Origin: Candidatus Bathyarchaeota archaeon
Lineage (GTDB): Archaea; Thermoproteota; Bathyarchaeia; TCS64
Assembly (NCBI GenBank): GCA_016783455.1
Contig: JADHWN010000011.1
Coordinates: 1 to 64,000 of the forward strand
Direction: 5' to 3'
Length of the DNA stretch: 64,000 nucleotides
The position numbers and the translations under genes are program-made. The notes beneath the pieces are model-generated. The model made no database searches, was not told the origin of the DNA, and was given only the letters and a program-made list of their open reading frames with translations. Shown piece by piece: positions 16,347 to 25,355 of this stretch. The stretch's first letter is position 1. Every line of letters begins with the position of its first letter.

Positions 16347-17264
16347 ATGAAAAGTGAAAAGATCACAAAGTGTCCCGAATGCGGCAACGCTGACCTCATC
16401 CGGGACTACGAGGCCGGAGAACTCGTCTGCGAGGGCTGCGGCATGGTCATCTCGTCCACCCTCTTCGACCATGGGCCCGAATGGCGGGCCTTCGACGAGG
16501 AGCAGAGGGAGAAGCGAACAAGGGTCGGAGCGCCCCTGACGTGGACAATCCACGACAAAGGCCTGTCGACGATAATCGACTGGCACGACAGGGACGTCTA
16601 CGGCCGGAAGCTCAAGCCGGACCAGAAGGCGAGGGTCTACAGACTCAGGAAGTGGCACCGCAGGTCCAAGGTCTCAGGCGCCACGGAAAGGAACCTGGCC
16701 TTCGCGCTCTCCGAGCTTACCAAGGTCGCCTACAAGCTCAACCTTCCTAAAAACGTCCTTGAGACTGCCTCCGTCATCTACAGGAAGGTCGTCCGGAAGC
16801 GACTCATCCGTGGCCGGTCCATCCAGGGCGTTGCGGCCGCTTCCATATACATGGCTTGCCGCCAGTGCAACATCATACGCACTCTCGAGGAGGTGGCAGC
16901 CGCTGCACACATCTCCAAGAAGGAGGGGGGTAGGAACTACCGCTTCCTCCTTCGGAAGCTCGAAACCCGTGTTCCCCCTGTCGACCCCACAAGCTACATC
17001 TCCAAGTTCGTCAACCAGCTAACCCTCTCCGGTGAGACCGAGAGCATCGCCATGCAGATCCTTGGACAGGCCATGGAGCTGAGGCTGACGAGTGGCAGGG
17101 GTCCAGCTGGAATTGCGGCTGCCGCTACTTACATCGCGAGCCTGCTGACCGACGAGAGGAGGACTCAGGGTGAGATCGCCAAGGGTGCCCACGTCACCGA
17201 GGTCACCATCAGGAACAGGTACAAGGAGCTGACCCAGAAGCTCAACATAGAGCTCGACATGTGA
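16347..17264 (+). CDS. tfb: Transcription initiation factor B (TFB), copy 2
   Basis: 305 aa from the ATG at 16347; the TTG immediately before is unlikely. Zinc ribbon CPECGN and CEGCG, B-finger GPEWRAFDEEQ, linker HDKGLSTIIDW, then two cyclin repeats ending TEVTIRNRYKEL. Cotranscribed with gar1 behind SRP19, the position of the housekeeping TFB in many archaea. It differs from copy 1 in the linker (DWHDRD against GRVGRD) and in many surface positions, so the two factors may select different promoters. Confidence 0.96.
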   Translation: MKSEKITKCPECGNADLIRDYEAGELVCEGCGMVISSTLFDHGPEWRAFDEEQREKRTRVGAPLTWTIHDKGLSTIIDWHDRDVYGRKLKPDQKARVYRLRKWHRRSKVSGATERNLAFALSELTKVAYKLNLPKNVLETASVIYRKVVRKRLIRGRSIQGVAAASIYMACRQCNIIRTLEEVAAAAHISKKEGGRNYRFLLRKLETRVPPVDPTSYISKFVNQLTLSGETESIAMQILGQAMELRLTSGRGPAGIAAAATYIASLLTDERRTQGEIAKGAHVTEVTIRNRYKELTQKLNIELDM

Positions 17265-17347
17265 AAACAAGCGAGCTTACTAAATCTGGAATTACCACCC
17301 TTTTCTCTCGAAATTCTCTACGTACGATAGAGTGATAATAGGGCTGT

Positions 17348-18418
17348 TTATCTCTCCCTCTTGCCCTCGATGAAGTCCTCCACCCATCTCCTTGCGATAT
17401 CGTCGCTGATCTGGGTCGGAGGGTGCTTGAAAGCGTAAGAGGAGATGCTCGTCAGGGGGCCTGAGATCTCCCTGTCGAGGGCCAGCTTCACGGCCCGGAT
17501 GACGTCAATGACGACGCCACCGCTGTTGGGGGAGTCGTTCACCACGAGCTTTGCGTCCAGGGTAATGGGGAGGTTCCCGAATCCGTGGCCGTTGACCCGG
17601 ATGTAGCATATCTTGTGGTCCTCGAGGAAGGGGACGTAATCGGAGGGGCCGATGCGCGTGGGCACCTCGTAGGGGATGAGGCTTGTGACGGCTTTGGTCT
17701 TGCTGATCCGCTTCGTCTGCAGCCTGTTCTCGACTGTCATGTTGAGGAAGTCGGTGTTGCCCCCGATGTTCAGCTGGTATGTGGAGTCGATGTGGACGCC
17801 CCTCTCGTAGAAGAGCTCTGCCATAGCCCTGTGGAGTATTGTGGCGCCGACTTGGCTCTTGATGTCGTCCCCCGCGACTGGTAAGCCTTTATCGGTGAAC
17901 TTAGCCGCCTCGTCTGGAACCGACGCGATGAACTCGGGAATGCAGTTGACGAAGGCGCAGCTTGCGTCCAGTGAGGCTTGGGCGTAGAGCTTGGTGCCCT
18001 CGGCGCTCCCCACAGGGAGGTAGTTGATGAGGATCTCCGCCTCGCTCTCCTTCAGAACCTCAGCGACGTCCACGGGTTCCAGATCCTTATTCACATGGAA
18101 TGCATCGTACATATGGGGCGCCACGCCGTCTGAGATCGGTCCCGGGAGCACCTTAACCCCCGTCGATGGGACATCAGCGTACTTTGCGCATAGGTTTGGC
18201 TCCTCAAAGATGGCCTCCGAGACATCCTTCCCTATCTTCAGGTCGTTGACATCGAAGGCCGCCACGAACTCGATGTCCCTAATGAAGTATCCTCCAAAGT
18301 CCACATGCATGAGGCCGGGTATCTCGCCCCCCATCTGGTCACGGTAGTACTCCACCCCCTGGATGAGTGCTGAGGCACAGCTCCCCAATCCGGCTATAGC
18401 GACGCGTATCTTCCCCAC
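17348..18418 (-). CDS. ino1: Myo-inositol-1-phosphate synthase
   Basis: 356 aa. N-terminal Rossmann motif VAIAGLGSCASAL, then INYLPVGSAEGTK, PVAGDDIKSQVGAT and the catalytic region LNIGGNTDFLNM. It converts glucose 6-phosphate to inositol 1-phosphate with bound NAD. In archaea the product feeds inositol phospholipids (archaetidylinositol) or compatible solutes. The length matches the short prokaryotic/archaeal form. Transcribed alone. Confidence 0.95.
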   Translation of the reverse strand: MGKIRVAIAGLGSCASALIQGVEYYRDQMGGEIPGLMHVDFGGYFIRDIEFVAAFDVNDLKIGKDVSEAIFEEPNLCAKYADVPSTGVKVLPGPISDGVAPHMYDAFHVNKDLEPVDVAEVLKESEAEILINYLPVGSAEGTKLYAQASLDASCAFVNCIPEFIASVPDEAAKFTDKGLPVAGDDIKSQVGATILHRAMAELFYERGVHIDSTYQLNIGGNTDFLNMTVENRLQTKRISKTKAVTSLIPYEVPTRIGPSDYVPFLEDHKICYIRVNGHGFGNLPITLDAKLVVNDSPNSGGVVIDVIRAVKLALDREISGPLTSISSYAFKHPPTQISDDIARRWVEDFIEGKRER

Positions 18419-18538
18419 GTTGATCCCTTCGTTGAACGCTCAGAAAGGGTACACGCACATAATTAAAACTGCCTCAGGTGGAGAGCCGTTGGGGGGGGCG
18501 GTATCCCTTTAAATTCGGCGTTCCCTCAACAGGAAGTA

Positions 18539-19141
18539 ATGGCAGGAGAGAGCTCAAACCCGATGTCAGCGAGAGACGTAGCTCTCTATGTCATCGGTTA
18601 TGCAGCGATAGCGTGGGGCTTCACTTATGTCCCCTCGGAGTGGCTGGAGCAGATAACGGCTGTAGCGTGCTCGAATGCGCTATCGTTTCTGGGGTTCCTC
18701 TCTGAGTGGGGTATCAGTGGTGGAGATGCTTTCCTGACCCTCATCGGGGAGGCGGGTCCGGTGACCGTGACGATAATCCGTGAGTGCACGGCCATCAACG
18801 TCTTCGGGGTCGTATCCAGCCTAGTCATCCCCCTAAGGAAGGGACGCATCCAGAGGAAGATCTACAGCCTCGTGTTCTCGGGGATATTCCTATTCGCACT
18901 CAACGTGTCTAGGATTATGCTGACCGTTCTCTTGACGGGCTTCAATGTCCCGCCGTTCTCGTGGTTTTTCATCAACCCTACAGTGGAGACTTACCATTAT
19001 CCCATCAGCTTCCTGTACGGTGTGATAGGCGTGGCACTGCTCGTGCTTATGATAAATGAGTGGATCCTCCCGGAGCTGGGAGACTCCCTTCTGGACCTGT
19101 CAGCGACTGTGGGCAAGTCGCTGAAGTCTAGGGTGAAGTGA
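18539..19141 (+). CDS. Archaeosortase/exosortase family protein
   Basis: 200 aa polytopic membrane protein with about five hydrophobic segments. The family's catalytic residues are in order: Cys83 in RECTAINVFG, Arg125 in LNVSRIML, and His153 in ETYHYPISFLYG. Archaeosortases cut C-terminal sorting signals (such as PGF-CTERM) and attach lipid. No protein with a recognisable sorting tail is in this window, so the substrate is unknown. Start ATG with an AGGAAGTA site. Its neighbours do not suggest a dedicated substrate operon. Confidence 0.88.
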   Translation: MAGESSNPMSARDVALYVIGYAAIAWGFTYVPSEWLEQITAVACSNALSFLGFLSEWGISGGDAFLTLIGEAGPVTVTIIRECTAINVFGVVSSLVIPLRKGRIQRKIYSLVFSGIFLFALNVSRIMLTVLLTGFNVPPFSWFFINPTVETYHYPISFLYGVIGVALLVLMINEWILPELGDSLLDLSATVGKSLKSRVK

Positions 19142-19150
19142 GCGTTAAGG

Positions 19151-20539
19151 TCACTCCATGTAGGGAACCATCTTGTGCCAGTTCTTCCTCTGCTCGGGGT
19201 TCTCCTCGAAAAATCTCTCGATGATCTCCTCAACCCTCTCCTGGCCCTTCAGTAGGGCTTCAGCTGTGTCGATGGTTGTCAGTGCGCCATCACGCTTCAG
19301 GATTCTTCCGTCGACGATGACGGTGTCTATGTCGCTGGATGTACCGTAGAGGACGATGCTTGTCAGTGGGTCCTTCGTGGGCGTCAGGAACGGGTTCATC
19401 ATGTCGATCATGATTATGTCCGCGCGCTTCCCCTCCTCGAGGGATCCAACTTTATCGTCGATGCCCAGGACCTCCGCGCCCCTTCTCGTCGCTAGCTCCA
19501 GAAGATCGTAGAAGCTAGGCCTCCTCGTCAACCTGTTACCTGCCCGCATCCCTATTGAGCCTCCAACTGCTCTCGCCCTGGCTCCCTGTCCGGTTATGTT
19601 CTCCCTGAGAAGCTGGAGCATGTCGTGGAAGTAGTCGTCAGTCCCGAGGCCGACTGGGATGCCGAGGTCCATCCAGCGCGTGAGGGGATTCCTAACCGAG
19701 CGGCAGTGGAGAATACCCATCCCCGACTCTGCGATCATCTGCGTATCCTTCTCAGTGGCGTAGGTGCAGTGAGCGCCCGTGAGCTTCTCGTCGAGGATGC
19801 CAAGGTCGTGGAGGTGCTGGGGCGGCGTCTTCCCATAGAGCCTCTCCACCTGCTGGACCTCCCTCCAGCTCTGGGAGAGATGGGTCGTCACCTTGAGCCC
19901 ATGCTCCTCCGCGTACCCCTTGCATTTCAGGTAGGTCTCTGGTTCCGCAAGATCTGCCGCCTTGGGGGCCATGATGGTGGTTATCAGGCCGTTATTCCCT
20001 CCCTCCCAGTTCCTGTGGAGGTCCACGGCCCGCTTATAGGCAGCCTCGCTCTTCTCGGGGAGGTACTCGTAGACCCCCCCTTTGAGCCTGTTCAGGTCGA
20101 CCTCCTCAATGTCCGCCCCCATGATCATCCTGTTCCCCGCCTCCTCCACGGCCTTCGCAAACCCGTCAGGATAGGTGTAGATCAACATCGCGGTCGTTGA
20201 GCCACCTTGGATGAACTCCGCACAGGAGGCAAGTCCCAGCCACTCCATGTCCTCGGGTCGACGGTAGCCCTCGAGGGGGAGGTTGACACTGTAGAAGTCC
20301 CCGATGAGCTCGTAGACTCCGCGGAAGTACTGCTGCAGGTGGGTGTGGACGTTCACGAACCCGGGCATCACAACCTGGTTCCTGGCGTCCATGGTGTACT
20401 CGGGGCTCCGAGGGGCCTCGACATCTTTCCCTATGCTGACGATCTTGCCGTCATCGATGTACAGGTCTCCCGATTTGTAGACTTTTCGGTCCCTGTCCAT
20501 TGTCGCTATGAAACCATCTTTTATCAGGATATCTCCCAT
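19151..20539 (-). CDS. Amidohydrolase family protein (nucleoside/aminohydrolase deaminase type)
   Basis: 462 aa. The composite beta-sandwich plus TIM-barrel layout of the SsnA/MtaD/TrzN branch. Metal ligands: HTH in VNVHTHLQQ, His in VTTHLSQSW, His in GAHCTYATE and Asp in GLGTDDYFHD. The C-terminal KVGSLEEGKRADIIMID is typical. Likely a zinc-dependent deaminase or chlorohydrolase-fold enzyme; methylthioadenosine/S-adenosylhomocysteine deaminase is one candidate, but the substrate cannot be read. Converges on the archaeosortase gene. Confidence 0.85.
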   Translation of the reverse strand: MGDILIKDGFIATMDRDRKVYKSGDLYIDDGKIVSIGKDVEAPRSPEYTMDARNQVVMPGFVNVHTHLQQYFRGVYELIGDFYSVNLPLEGYRRPEDMEWLGLASCAEFIQGGSTTAMLIYTYPDGFAKAVEEAGNRMIMGADIEEVDLNRLKGGVYEYLPEKSEAAYKRAVDLHRNWEGGNNGLITTIMAPKAADLAEPETYLKCKGYAEEHGLKVTTHLSQSWREVQQVERLYGKTPPQHLHDLGILDEKLTGAHCTYATEKDTQMIAESGMGILHCRSVRNPLTRWMDLGIPVGLGTDDYFHDMLQLLRENITGQGARARAVGGSIGMRAGNRLTRRPSFYDLLELATRRGAEVLGIDDKVGSLEEGKRADIIMIDMMNPFLTPTKDPLTSIVLYGTSSDIDTVIVDGRILKRDGALTTIDTAEALLKGQERVEEIIERFFEENPEQRKNWHKMVPYME

Positions 20540-20629
20540 CGCAGATACCTGGTCTTCAATCTGTTTCCTGTTATATAATAGAATTAAGAGCGAGACCGTG
20601 CTTGATCTGATATCTTCGTTAAGTTCCCG

Positions 20630-22660
20630 TCACCTGGGGAGGCTGATAGTGAAGGTCGTTCCCTTTCCCTCTGTGCTCTCCACGCTTATTGAGCCCCCTT
20701 GGCACTCTACCAGCTTCTTGCATATGGAGAGCCCGAAGCCCATCCCCTTCGCCTTCGTGGTGAAGAGGGGCGTCCATATCAGTTCAAGGACGTTTTCTGG
20801 GATGCCTTTTCCTGTGTCTGATATTAACATCGTCTTTTTTGCCCCTTCTTCGCGGCATTCGATGCGGATCCTTCCACCTGAAGGCATTGTGTCAACTGCG
20901 TTTGTCAACATGTTTATGAGGACTCTTTTCATCATCTGGGGATCGACCTCTGCCTCCATCCTCCCTAGTTTCGTTTGGTCAATGACGATGTTCTCAGGAA
21001 TCTCAATGGACTCCAGGGCATCACCCACAATTCCCCTAAGATTCATTCTGAAGAGCTCTGGCTGAATCTTCTTTGAGTAGTCCAGGAGGTCGTTAACGAT
21101 CTTGTTGGAGTACTCGACGTTTCTCTCTATGATATCCAGCATCTTGTCGGCGTCCAAGTCGTTTGTTGAGGCGTACTTCTTCTTCAGGAAGTAGGTCGCG
21201 CCAATGATCCCCGTGAGAGGATTCCTTAGGTCGTGGCCTACCATGGCCGCCAGCTCTCCGATGGCCGCCATCCTCTCGGCCTCCTGGAGCTCACTGGTCC
21301 TCTTTTCGACAAGATACTCCAATCGTTCTGTATGTTCCCTTAGCTCCTTCTCCATCCGCTTTCGCTCAGCCATACTCCTAACGAAGGATAGTGAAGCCGG
21401 CTGCCCCTCGTACTCTATCAGGGACACGAAGGTCTCTACGTCGAGCGTGGAACCGTCATGCCTGAGGATCCTGAACTCGTAGCGTCTGTCTATATCTTCG
21501 CCTCTCTGCCTGCTTAGTGCCCGCTCCCTGATCATGTCCCTATCCTCGGGGGCGACGAACTCCATGGCTTCTCTCCCGATAAAGTTAGAAGGGTCCTTGA
21601 GTCCATGTAGCTCCGCCATCTGTCTGTTCGCGTAGACTATCCTTGTGCCGACGATGACGGTCACCGCGTCCATGGACTCCTCTAGGAGGGTTCTGAACTT
21701 TGCCTCAGATTCACGCAGCTTCTTCATCTTTTTGAGGCGGCTTATAGCCGAGGCGACGTGGTCGGCGAAGGTATCGAGGAGCCTAATGTCCTGTGGCGTG
21801 AAGGCGTCAACTTCCTCGCTCTCGAGGTTGATTACTGCCTCAACCTCTCCATCGATGATAACGGGAACTACAAGCTCTGAGAGGCTTGTCGTCTCTCCGT
21901 TGATGTATGCCGGGAGATAATCCCTATCTTTACGTGTGTCTCGGACAAGCTGGGGCTCTCGTGTCCGAAAGGCTCTGACGGTCACCCCTAGGCCGTCAAC
22001 AGGCAGGTCCTTGTTGTTGTCGATGTTGATCCCCTTTATTGATATTGGCCGTACCATTCCGTCTTCGATGATACTGAAATCTCCCCGGGGGAAGCCCAAG
22101 ACCCCTCCAGTGATCTTCAGTGTTGTGTCCGCGATCTCCTGAAGAGAACTGACGAATACGAGCTCATGGGCGTGTCTGTGGAGGGCTTCGAGTCGTTTCT
22201 CATATGTAACCCGCTCAGTGGCATCCCTAATGATGCCTTCGTAGCCTCGGGCTCTTCCTATCTTGTCCCTGAAGGTGCCCAGAGAAGCGACTATCCAGCG
22301 CTCTGAGCCATCGGGTCTCCTGAACAGCACCAACTTGTCTCGCAACTCACCCGTGTCCATGACTTCCGCAAGGACTGCCGTAATCTCTTTGTTTGGTATA
22401 CGGTCTTGGAGGACTTGAATACCTCCTTCGAGGAGCTCTTTGGTATCTAATCCCAAGATCTCGGTGAAGGCCGGGTTGAATATTATGAAGTTACCCTTGA
22501 GGTCGATCTGGAATAGGCCGTCCCTGACAGAGTTGAAGAGCTCCTTGTATCTCCTCTCGAGTTTTTTTGTGCCCCTTTCAATGAGGGACTCTATCTCATC
22601 GGCGCGTGACTGAGCCTCGGGGACCCCACTGTCTACTACACCCAGCCTCAAGCTTCTCAT
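20630..22660 (-). CDS. PAS/GAF sensor histidine kinase
   Basis: 676 aa with no membrane segments. Domains: a short coil (15-40), PAS/PAC (about 40-155), GAF (about 170-310), second PAS/PAC (about 320-440), coil, HisKA (about 465-535; VGHDLRNPL holds the phosphoryl-accepting His), and HATPase (about 565-676; N box NMLTNAVDTMP, G1 DTGKGIP, G2 GMGFGLSICKK). It is a cytoplasmic sensor that may detect a small ligand or redox cue through GAF. No response regulator is nearby, so its partner must be elsewhere. Confidence 0.93.
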   Translation of the reverse strand: MRSLRLGVVDSGVPEAQSRADEIESLIERGTKKLERRYKELFNSVRDGLFQIDLKGNFIIFNPAFTEILGLDTKELLEGGIQVLQDRIPNKEITAVLAEVMDTGELRDKLVLFRRPDGSERWIVASLGTFRDKIGRARGYEGIIRDATERVTYEKRLEALHRHAHELVFVSSLQEIADTTLKITGGVLGFPRGDFSIIEDGMVRPISIKGINIDNNKDLPVDGLGVTVRAFRTREPQLVRDTRKDRDYLPAYINGETTSLSELVVPVIIDGEVEAVINLESEEVDAFTPQDIRLLDTFADHVASAISRLKKMKKLRESEAKFRTLLEESMDAVTVIVGTRIVYANRQMAELHGLKDPSNFIGREAMEFVAPEDRDMIRERALSRQRGEDIDRRYEFRILRHDGSTLDVETFVSLIEYEGQPASLSFVRSMAERKRMEKELREHTERLEYLVEKRTSELQEAERMAAIGELAAMVGHDLRNPLTGIIGATYFLKKKYASTNDLDADKMLDIIERNVEYSNKIVNDLLDYSKKIQPELFRMNLRGIVGDALESIEIPENIVIDQTKLGRMEAEVDPQMMKRVLINMLTNAVDTMPSGGRIRIECREEGAKKTMLISDTGKGIPENVLELIWTPLFTTKAKGMGFGLSICKKLVECQGGSISVESTEGKGTTFTISLPR

Positions 22661-22796
22661 CTCAAGAGTTATTTATCGTCGTGCGGCCCGTGGACTCCCC
22701 GAAACCTCTGCCCTTGTCGAAGATTCACGAATCTAAGCTATTTTTAAATGAATTATTATAGAATTTTGAATCTATAACATCTAGGCGGAATCTATA

Positions 22797-23789
22797 TCAC
22801 GCGTTCTTGGGCCCTTGCTCCCGTAGGCCGTCTATCAGCTGGCAGGCCCTGCAGACTGTACCCGTCGTGGGCTCCCCGCATTTGGAGCAGGTCCCCATCA
22901 TCGTTGTTTCCCCCCTCTCCGGGGTGAGCTTTATGGCGGTCCTGTAGACCGTGAACATTGTGCCAGGTCGCGTAATCTCCATCCTGTTGAGGAACCCCCT
23001 GACGTCGTTCCGCATCGCCTCTCCGGTGTAGGGGCAGGGGAGCTCCTGGAACCTGAAGCCCTCCAGGTACGCGTAGAGGGCGGACTCCCTCTCAGGGACC
23101 TCGCAGTAGGGTTTTATCCTCCTCACGAAACCCGGGAGGTCGCTCCCCCCGGGGTTGACCCTGGAGAGGCTGTTGACGTCTCCCCGGAGCACGTTGAGGA
23201 GGGCCGTCTGGGCCATGTCGTCCAGAGTGTGGCCAGTCGCGAGCCTGTCCGCTTCCACTCTCATCGCCGCCTCGTTCAACGCCCGCCTCCTGAGGACGCC
23301 GCAGTAGGTGCACGCCCCGAGCTCCCTGGTGCTGGCTGCGATCTCGTCCATGGTCACCCCGAACAGCTCCTTGAACGAGATGACGAGGTGCTCCACGCCG
23401 AGGTCTCCGCAGGCCTCCGTGGCGATGGAGATCGCTTCGTCCCTGTACCCCCTCACCCCTTCGTCGATGGAGACCGCTATGATCTCGGCCTTCGGGTAGC
23501 TCCTCTCGATCTCCGCCAGTATGTGGAGGAGGCCCAAGCTGTCCTTGCCCCCCGAGACTCCCACGGCGACCCTGCTGTCATGCTCCAGCATCTCAAATCT
23601 GGCGATGGTCCTCTCCACCCTCTCCTTGAGGGACCTCTTGAAGCAGGTGGGGCATAGCCTCTCCCCGCTGTAGGGCCTGAAGTAGATGGAGTCGCGTTTG
23701 GCGCACTTTGTGCATACAGGGGATGTCTCGGTCAAGTCTGTCGATCGAACTCTGGTGGAGCCTGATATAAGTCCTACCCGTGGGCTCAT
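22797..23789 (-). CDS. tRNA 2-thiolation enzyme, TtuA/Ncs6 (CTU1) family
   Basis: 330 aa. The N-terminal zinc ribbon (CTKCAKR, CPTCFK) is followed by the ATP-pyrophosphatase PP-loop SGGKDSLG, ACTYCGVLRRRAL, RLATGHTLDDMAQT, and a C-terminal zinc ribbon (CSKCGEP, CRACQ). The Cys pair in CTYCG plus a later Cys probably hold a 4Fe-4S cluster, as in TtuA. It adenylates a tRNA uridine and inserts sulfur. It overlaps the upstream sulfur-carrier gene by 4 bp, which fits carrier-to-enzyme sulfur delivery. U34 or U54 as target cannot be decided from sequence. Confidence 0.9.
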   Translation of the reverse strand: MSPRVGLISGSTRVRSTDLTETSPVCTKCAKRDSIYFRPYSGERLCPTCFKRSLKERVERTIARFEMLEHDSRVAVGVSGGKDSLGLLHILAEIERSYPKAEIIAVSIDEGVRGYRDEAISIATEACGDLGVEHLVISFKELFGVTMDEIAASTRELGACTYCGVLRRRALNEAAMRVEADRLATGHTLDDMAQTALLNVLRGDVNSLSRVNPGGSDLPGFVRRIKPYCEVPERESALYAYLEGFRFQELPCPYTGEAMRNDVRGFLNRMEITRPGTMFTVYRTAIKLTPERGETTMMGTCSKCGEPTTGTVCRACQLIDGLREQGPKNA

Positions 23790-24082
23790 CCGCCGTGGGT
23801 CACGGATAGGAGGACCAGTCTGTCACCGTCCCTCAGGGGCGTCTCCAAGCCAAGCAGGTTGCCGACCTCGACCCCGTTCAGCAGGATGAGGGTGTTGGTG
23901 ACTGGGCTGAGCGTGTACGGGTCGAGGAGTGCACTGTCGAGGTCTCCCTCATGGGCCTCAAGGATTCTGTGGATGGCGTCCGAGACTATCGCGTTCTGGT
24001 TCAGTGTGATCTCCTGCTCCTCGCTGCCAGAGGCCTCCTTCAGGGGGCCCATCATCCTTGCCGTGACCCGTATCGAAGCCAT
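23786..24082 (-). CDS. Ubiquitin-like sulfur carrier (TtuB/SAMP/MoaD type)
   Basis: 98 aa from the ATG at 24082. A beta-grasp protein ending ...VLLSVTHGG; the C-terminal diglycine is the site of adenylation and thiocarboxylation. LILLNGVEV and TPLRDGDRLVLL are the conserved MoaD/ThiS strands. Translation is coupled to the downstream TtuA/Ncs6-type gene by an ATGA overlap, so it most likely delivers sulfur for tRNA thiolation. Archaeal relatives also modify proteins. The start is a few bases from the transcription start predicted by the shared TATA box. Confidence 0.88.
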   Translation of the reverse strand: MASIRVTARMMGPLKEASGSEEQEITLNQNAIVSDAIHRILEAHEGDLDSALLDPYTLSPVTNTLILLNGVEVGNLLGLETPLRDGDRLVLLSVTHGG

Positions 24083-24110
24083 GCTCAGTCTCCTCTCCTC
24101 GCCTTCGCAA

Positions 24111-24120
24111 CCTATAAATC
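24111..24120. promoter_or_regulatory. Single TATA element serving two divergent sulfur-carrier genes
   Basis: CCTATAAATC reads as a TATA box on both strands (CTATAAA / TTTATAG). It is about 27-30 bases upstream of both gene starts: ATG 24082 on minus, and TTG 24141/ATG 24150 on plus. No other TATA-like sequence lies in the 67-base gap, so one box may be used in both directions. Confidence 0.45.
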
Positions 24121-24149
24121 CCCTGCATCGGGGAGTAGATTTGAGCCTG

Positions 24150-24434
24150 ATGAGGGTAGAGGTCAAGTACTACGCCATGATCAGGGAGGCGACGGGGAGA
24201 CGGGTGGAGACCCTTGAGGTCCCCGAGGGCTCCTCAGTGGACGACCTGCTGGGCCTCCTCGTCGGGATGTACAAAGAGGGCCTCTCTAATTTTATCTACG
24301 ACGAGGAGAAGAGGGTCCGGGATTACCTCTCGTTCATGCTGAATGGTCTCAACGTCTACAGCTTGAAGGGGATGAGCACACCTCTTCGAGACGGCGACGT
24401 CTTCGCCATCCTGCCCCCTGTGGGGGGCGGCTGA
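24150..24434 (+). CDS. MoaD-type small sulfur carrier
   Basis: 94 aa from the ATG at 24150; a leaderless TTG at 24141 is an alternative. MRVEVKYYAMIREATGRR is the typical MoaD opening (RYFAxLRExxG), FMLNGLNVYS and TPLRDGDVFAILPPVGGG the last strands with a terminal Gly-Gly. It could be the molybdopterin synthase small subunit or a second SAMP. No molybdopterin genes are close by. It is divergent from the tRNA-thiolation carrier, which suggests paired expression. Confidence 0.85.
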   Translation: MRVEVKYYAMIREATGRRVETLEVPEGSSVDDLLGLLVGMYKEGLSNFIYDEEKRVRDYLSFMLNGLNVYSLKGMSTPLRDGDVFAILPPVGGG

Positions 24435-24471
24435 GAAAGGGTGGAGTAGGCGAGGCTCCCCTCTAGTTCCT

Positions 24472-25353
24472 TCAGACGCTCTTATCGATCTCCACTTCTC
24501 CGTCCGAGGAGATGACGGCCTTCGCATGCCTCAGCGCCCAGCAGCTAATTACAACGCCGACTGGGAGGGAGGCCGGGTGCCTTGCCGCCATCTCGACGTG
24601 GAGGTCCAGAGCGGTTGGGCCCTCCCCGAGCCCCATGGCGCCTATACCGAGCTCGTTCACCTTCTCGAGGAGCTCCGACTCGATCGCAGCCACCTTTGGG
24701 TCCTCGCTCCTGATCCTGAAGGGCTTCAGCAGGGCCTCCTTGGCCAGTTTCATGCATATGTCCTCGCCGCCACCGATGCCGACCCCCACGAAGTAGGGCG
24801 GGCATCCCAGGGAGCCAGCGTTGGAGAGGGCCTCTATGACGAACTGTTTCACTCCCTTCATGCCCAGGCCTGGCTTGAGCATCCTGTGGGCAGCGATGTT
24901 GGTGCTCCCTCCACCCTTGGGCATGGCGATAAGCTCCAGGTCGTCCCCTTCGACGAGGTCGAAGTAGATTATGGGGACGTGGCCGTTGAGCCCGACGTTG
25001 TCCCTGGTGTTACCCTTGAACATGTCGACGGCGTTGGGCCTGAGGGGCACCTCCTCCGTGGCGCGCCTCGTGGCCTTGACGAGTATCTCCTTGACCTCGG
25101 ATCTGAGGGGGAACCCGTCTCCCACCTTCACCATGAAGGCGACGATACCCGTGTCTTGGCACATGGGCTTGGAGCCTTCCCTTGCGATGTCGACGTTCTC
25201 AAGGATGTTGGTGAGCTGAGCTTTGCCCACCGCTCCCTCCGTCTCCTCCATCGCCTCATCTATGACTTCGACGTACTCCGTCGGGAGCTCCGTGACGGCT
25301 ATCCTGAGGAGCTCGACGGCCGTGTCCTCCAATATCCTACCTATTTCCGTCAT
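24472..25353 (-). CDS. Fumarate hydratase class I, alpha subunit
   Basis: 293 aa from the ATG at 25353. Cluster cysteines in PMCQDTGI, SLGCPPYFVG and ISCWALRHAK; GGGSTNIAAHRML and KGNTRDNVGLNGHVPI are family blocks. With the beta subunit (2 bp upstream) it forms the oxygen-sensitive 4Fe-4S hydratase that interconverts malate and fumarate. L(+)-tartrate dehydratase has the same architecture, but the divergent fumarate-reductase and malic-enzyme genes favour fumarase. Confidence 0.9.
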   Translation of the reverse strand: MTEIGRILEDTAVELLRIAVTELPTEYVEVIDEAMEETEGAVGKAQLTNILENVDIAREGSKPMCQDTGIVAFMVKVGDGFPLRSEVKEILVKATRRATEEVPLRPNAVDMFKGNTRDNVGLNGHVPIIYFDLVEGDDLELIAMPKGGGSTNIAAHRMLKPGLGMKGVKQFVIEALSNAGSLGCPPYFVGVGIGGGEDICMKLAKEALLKPFRIRSEDPKVAAIESELLEKVNELGIGAMGLGEGPTALDLHVEMAARHPASLPVGVVISCWALRHAKAVISSDGEVEIDKSV

Positions 25354-25355
25354 CT

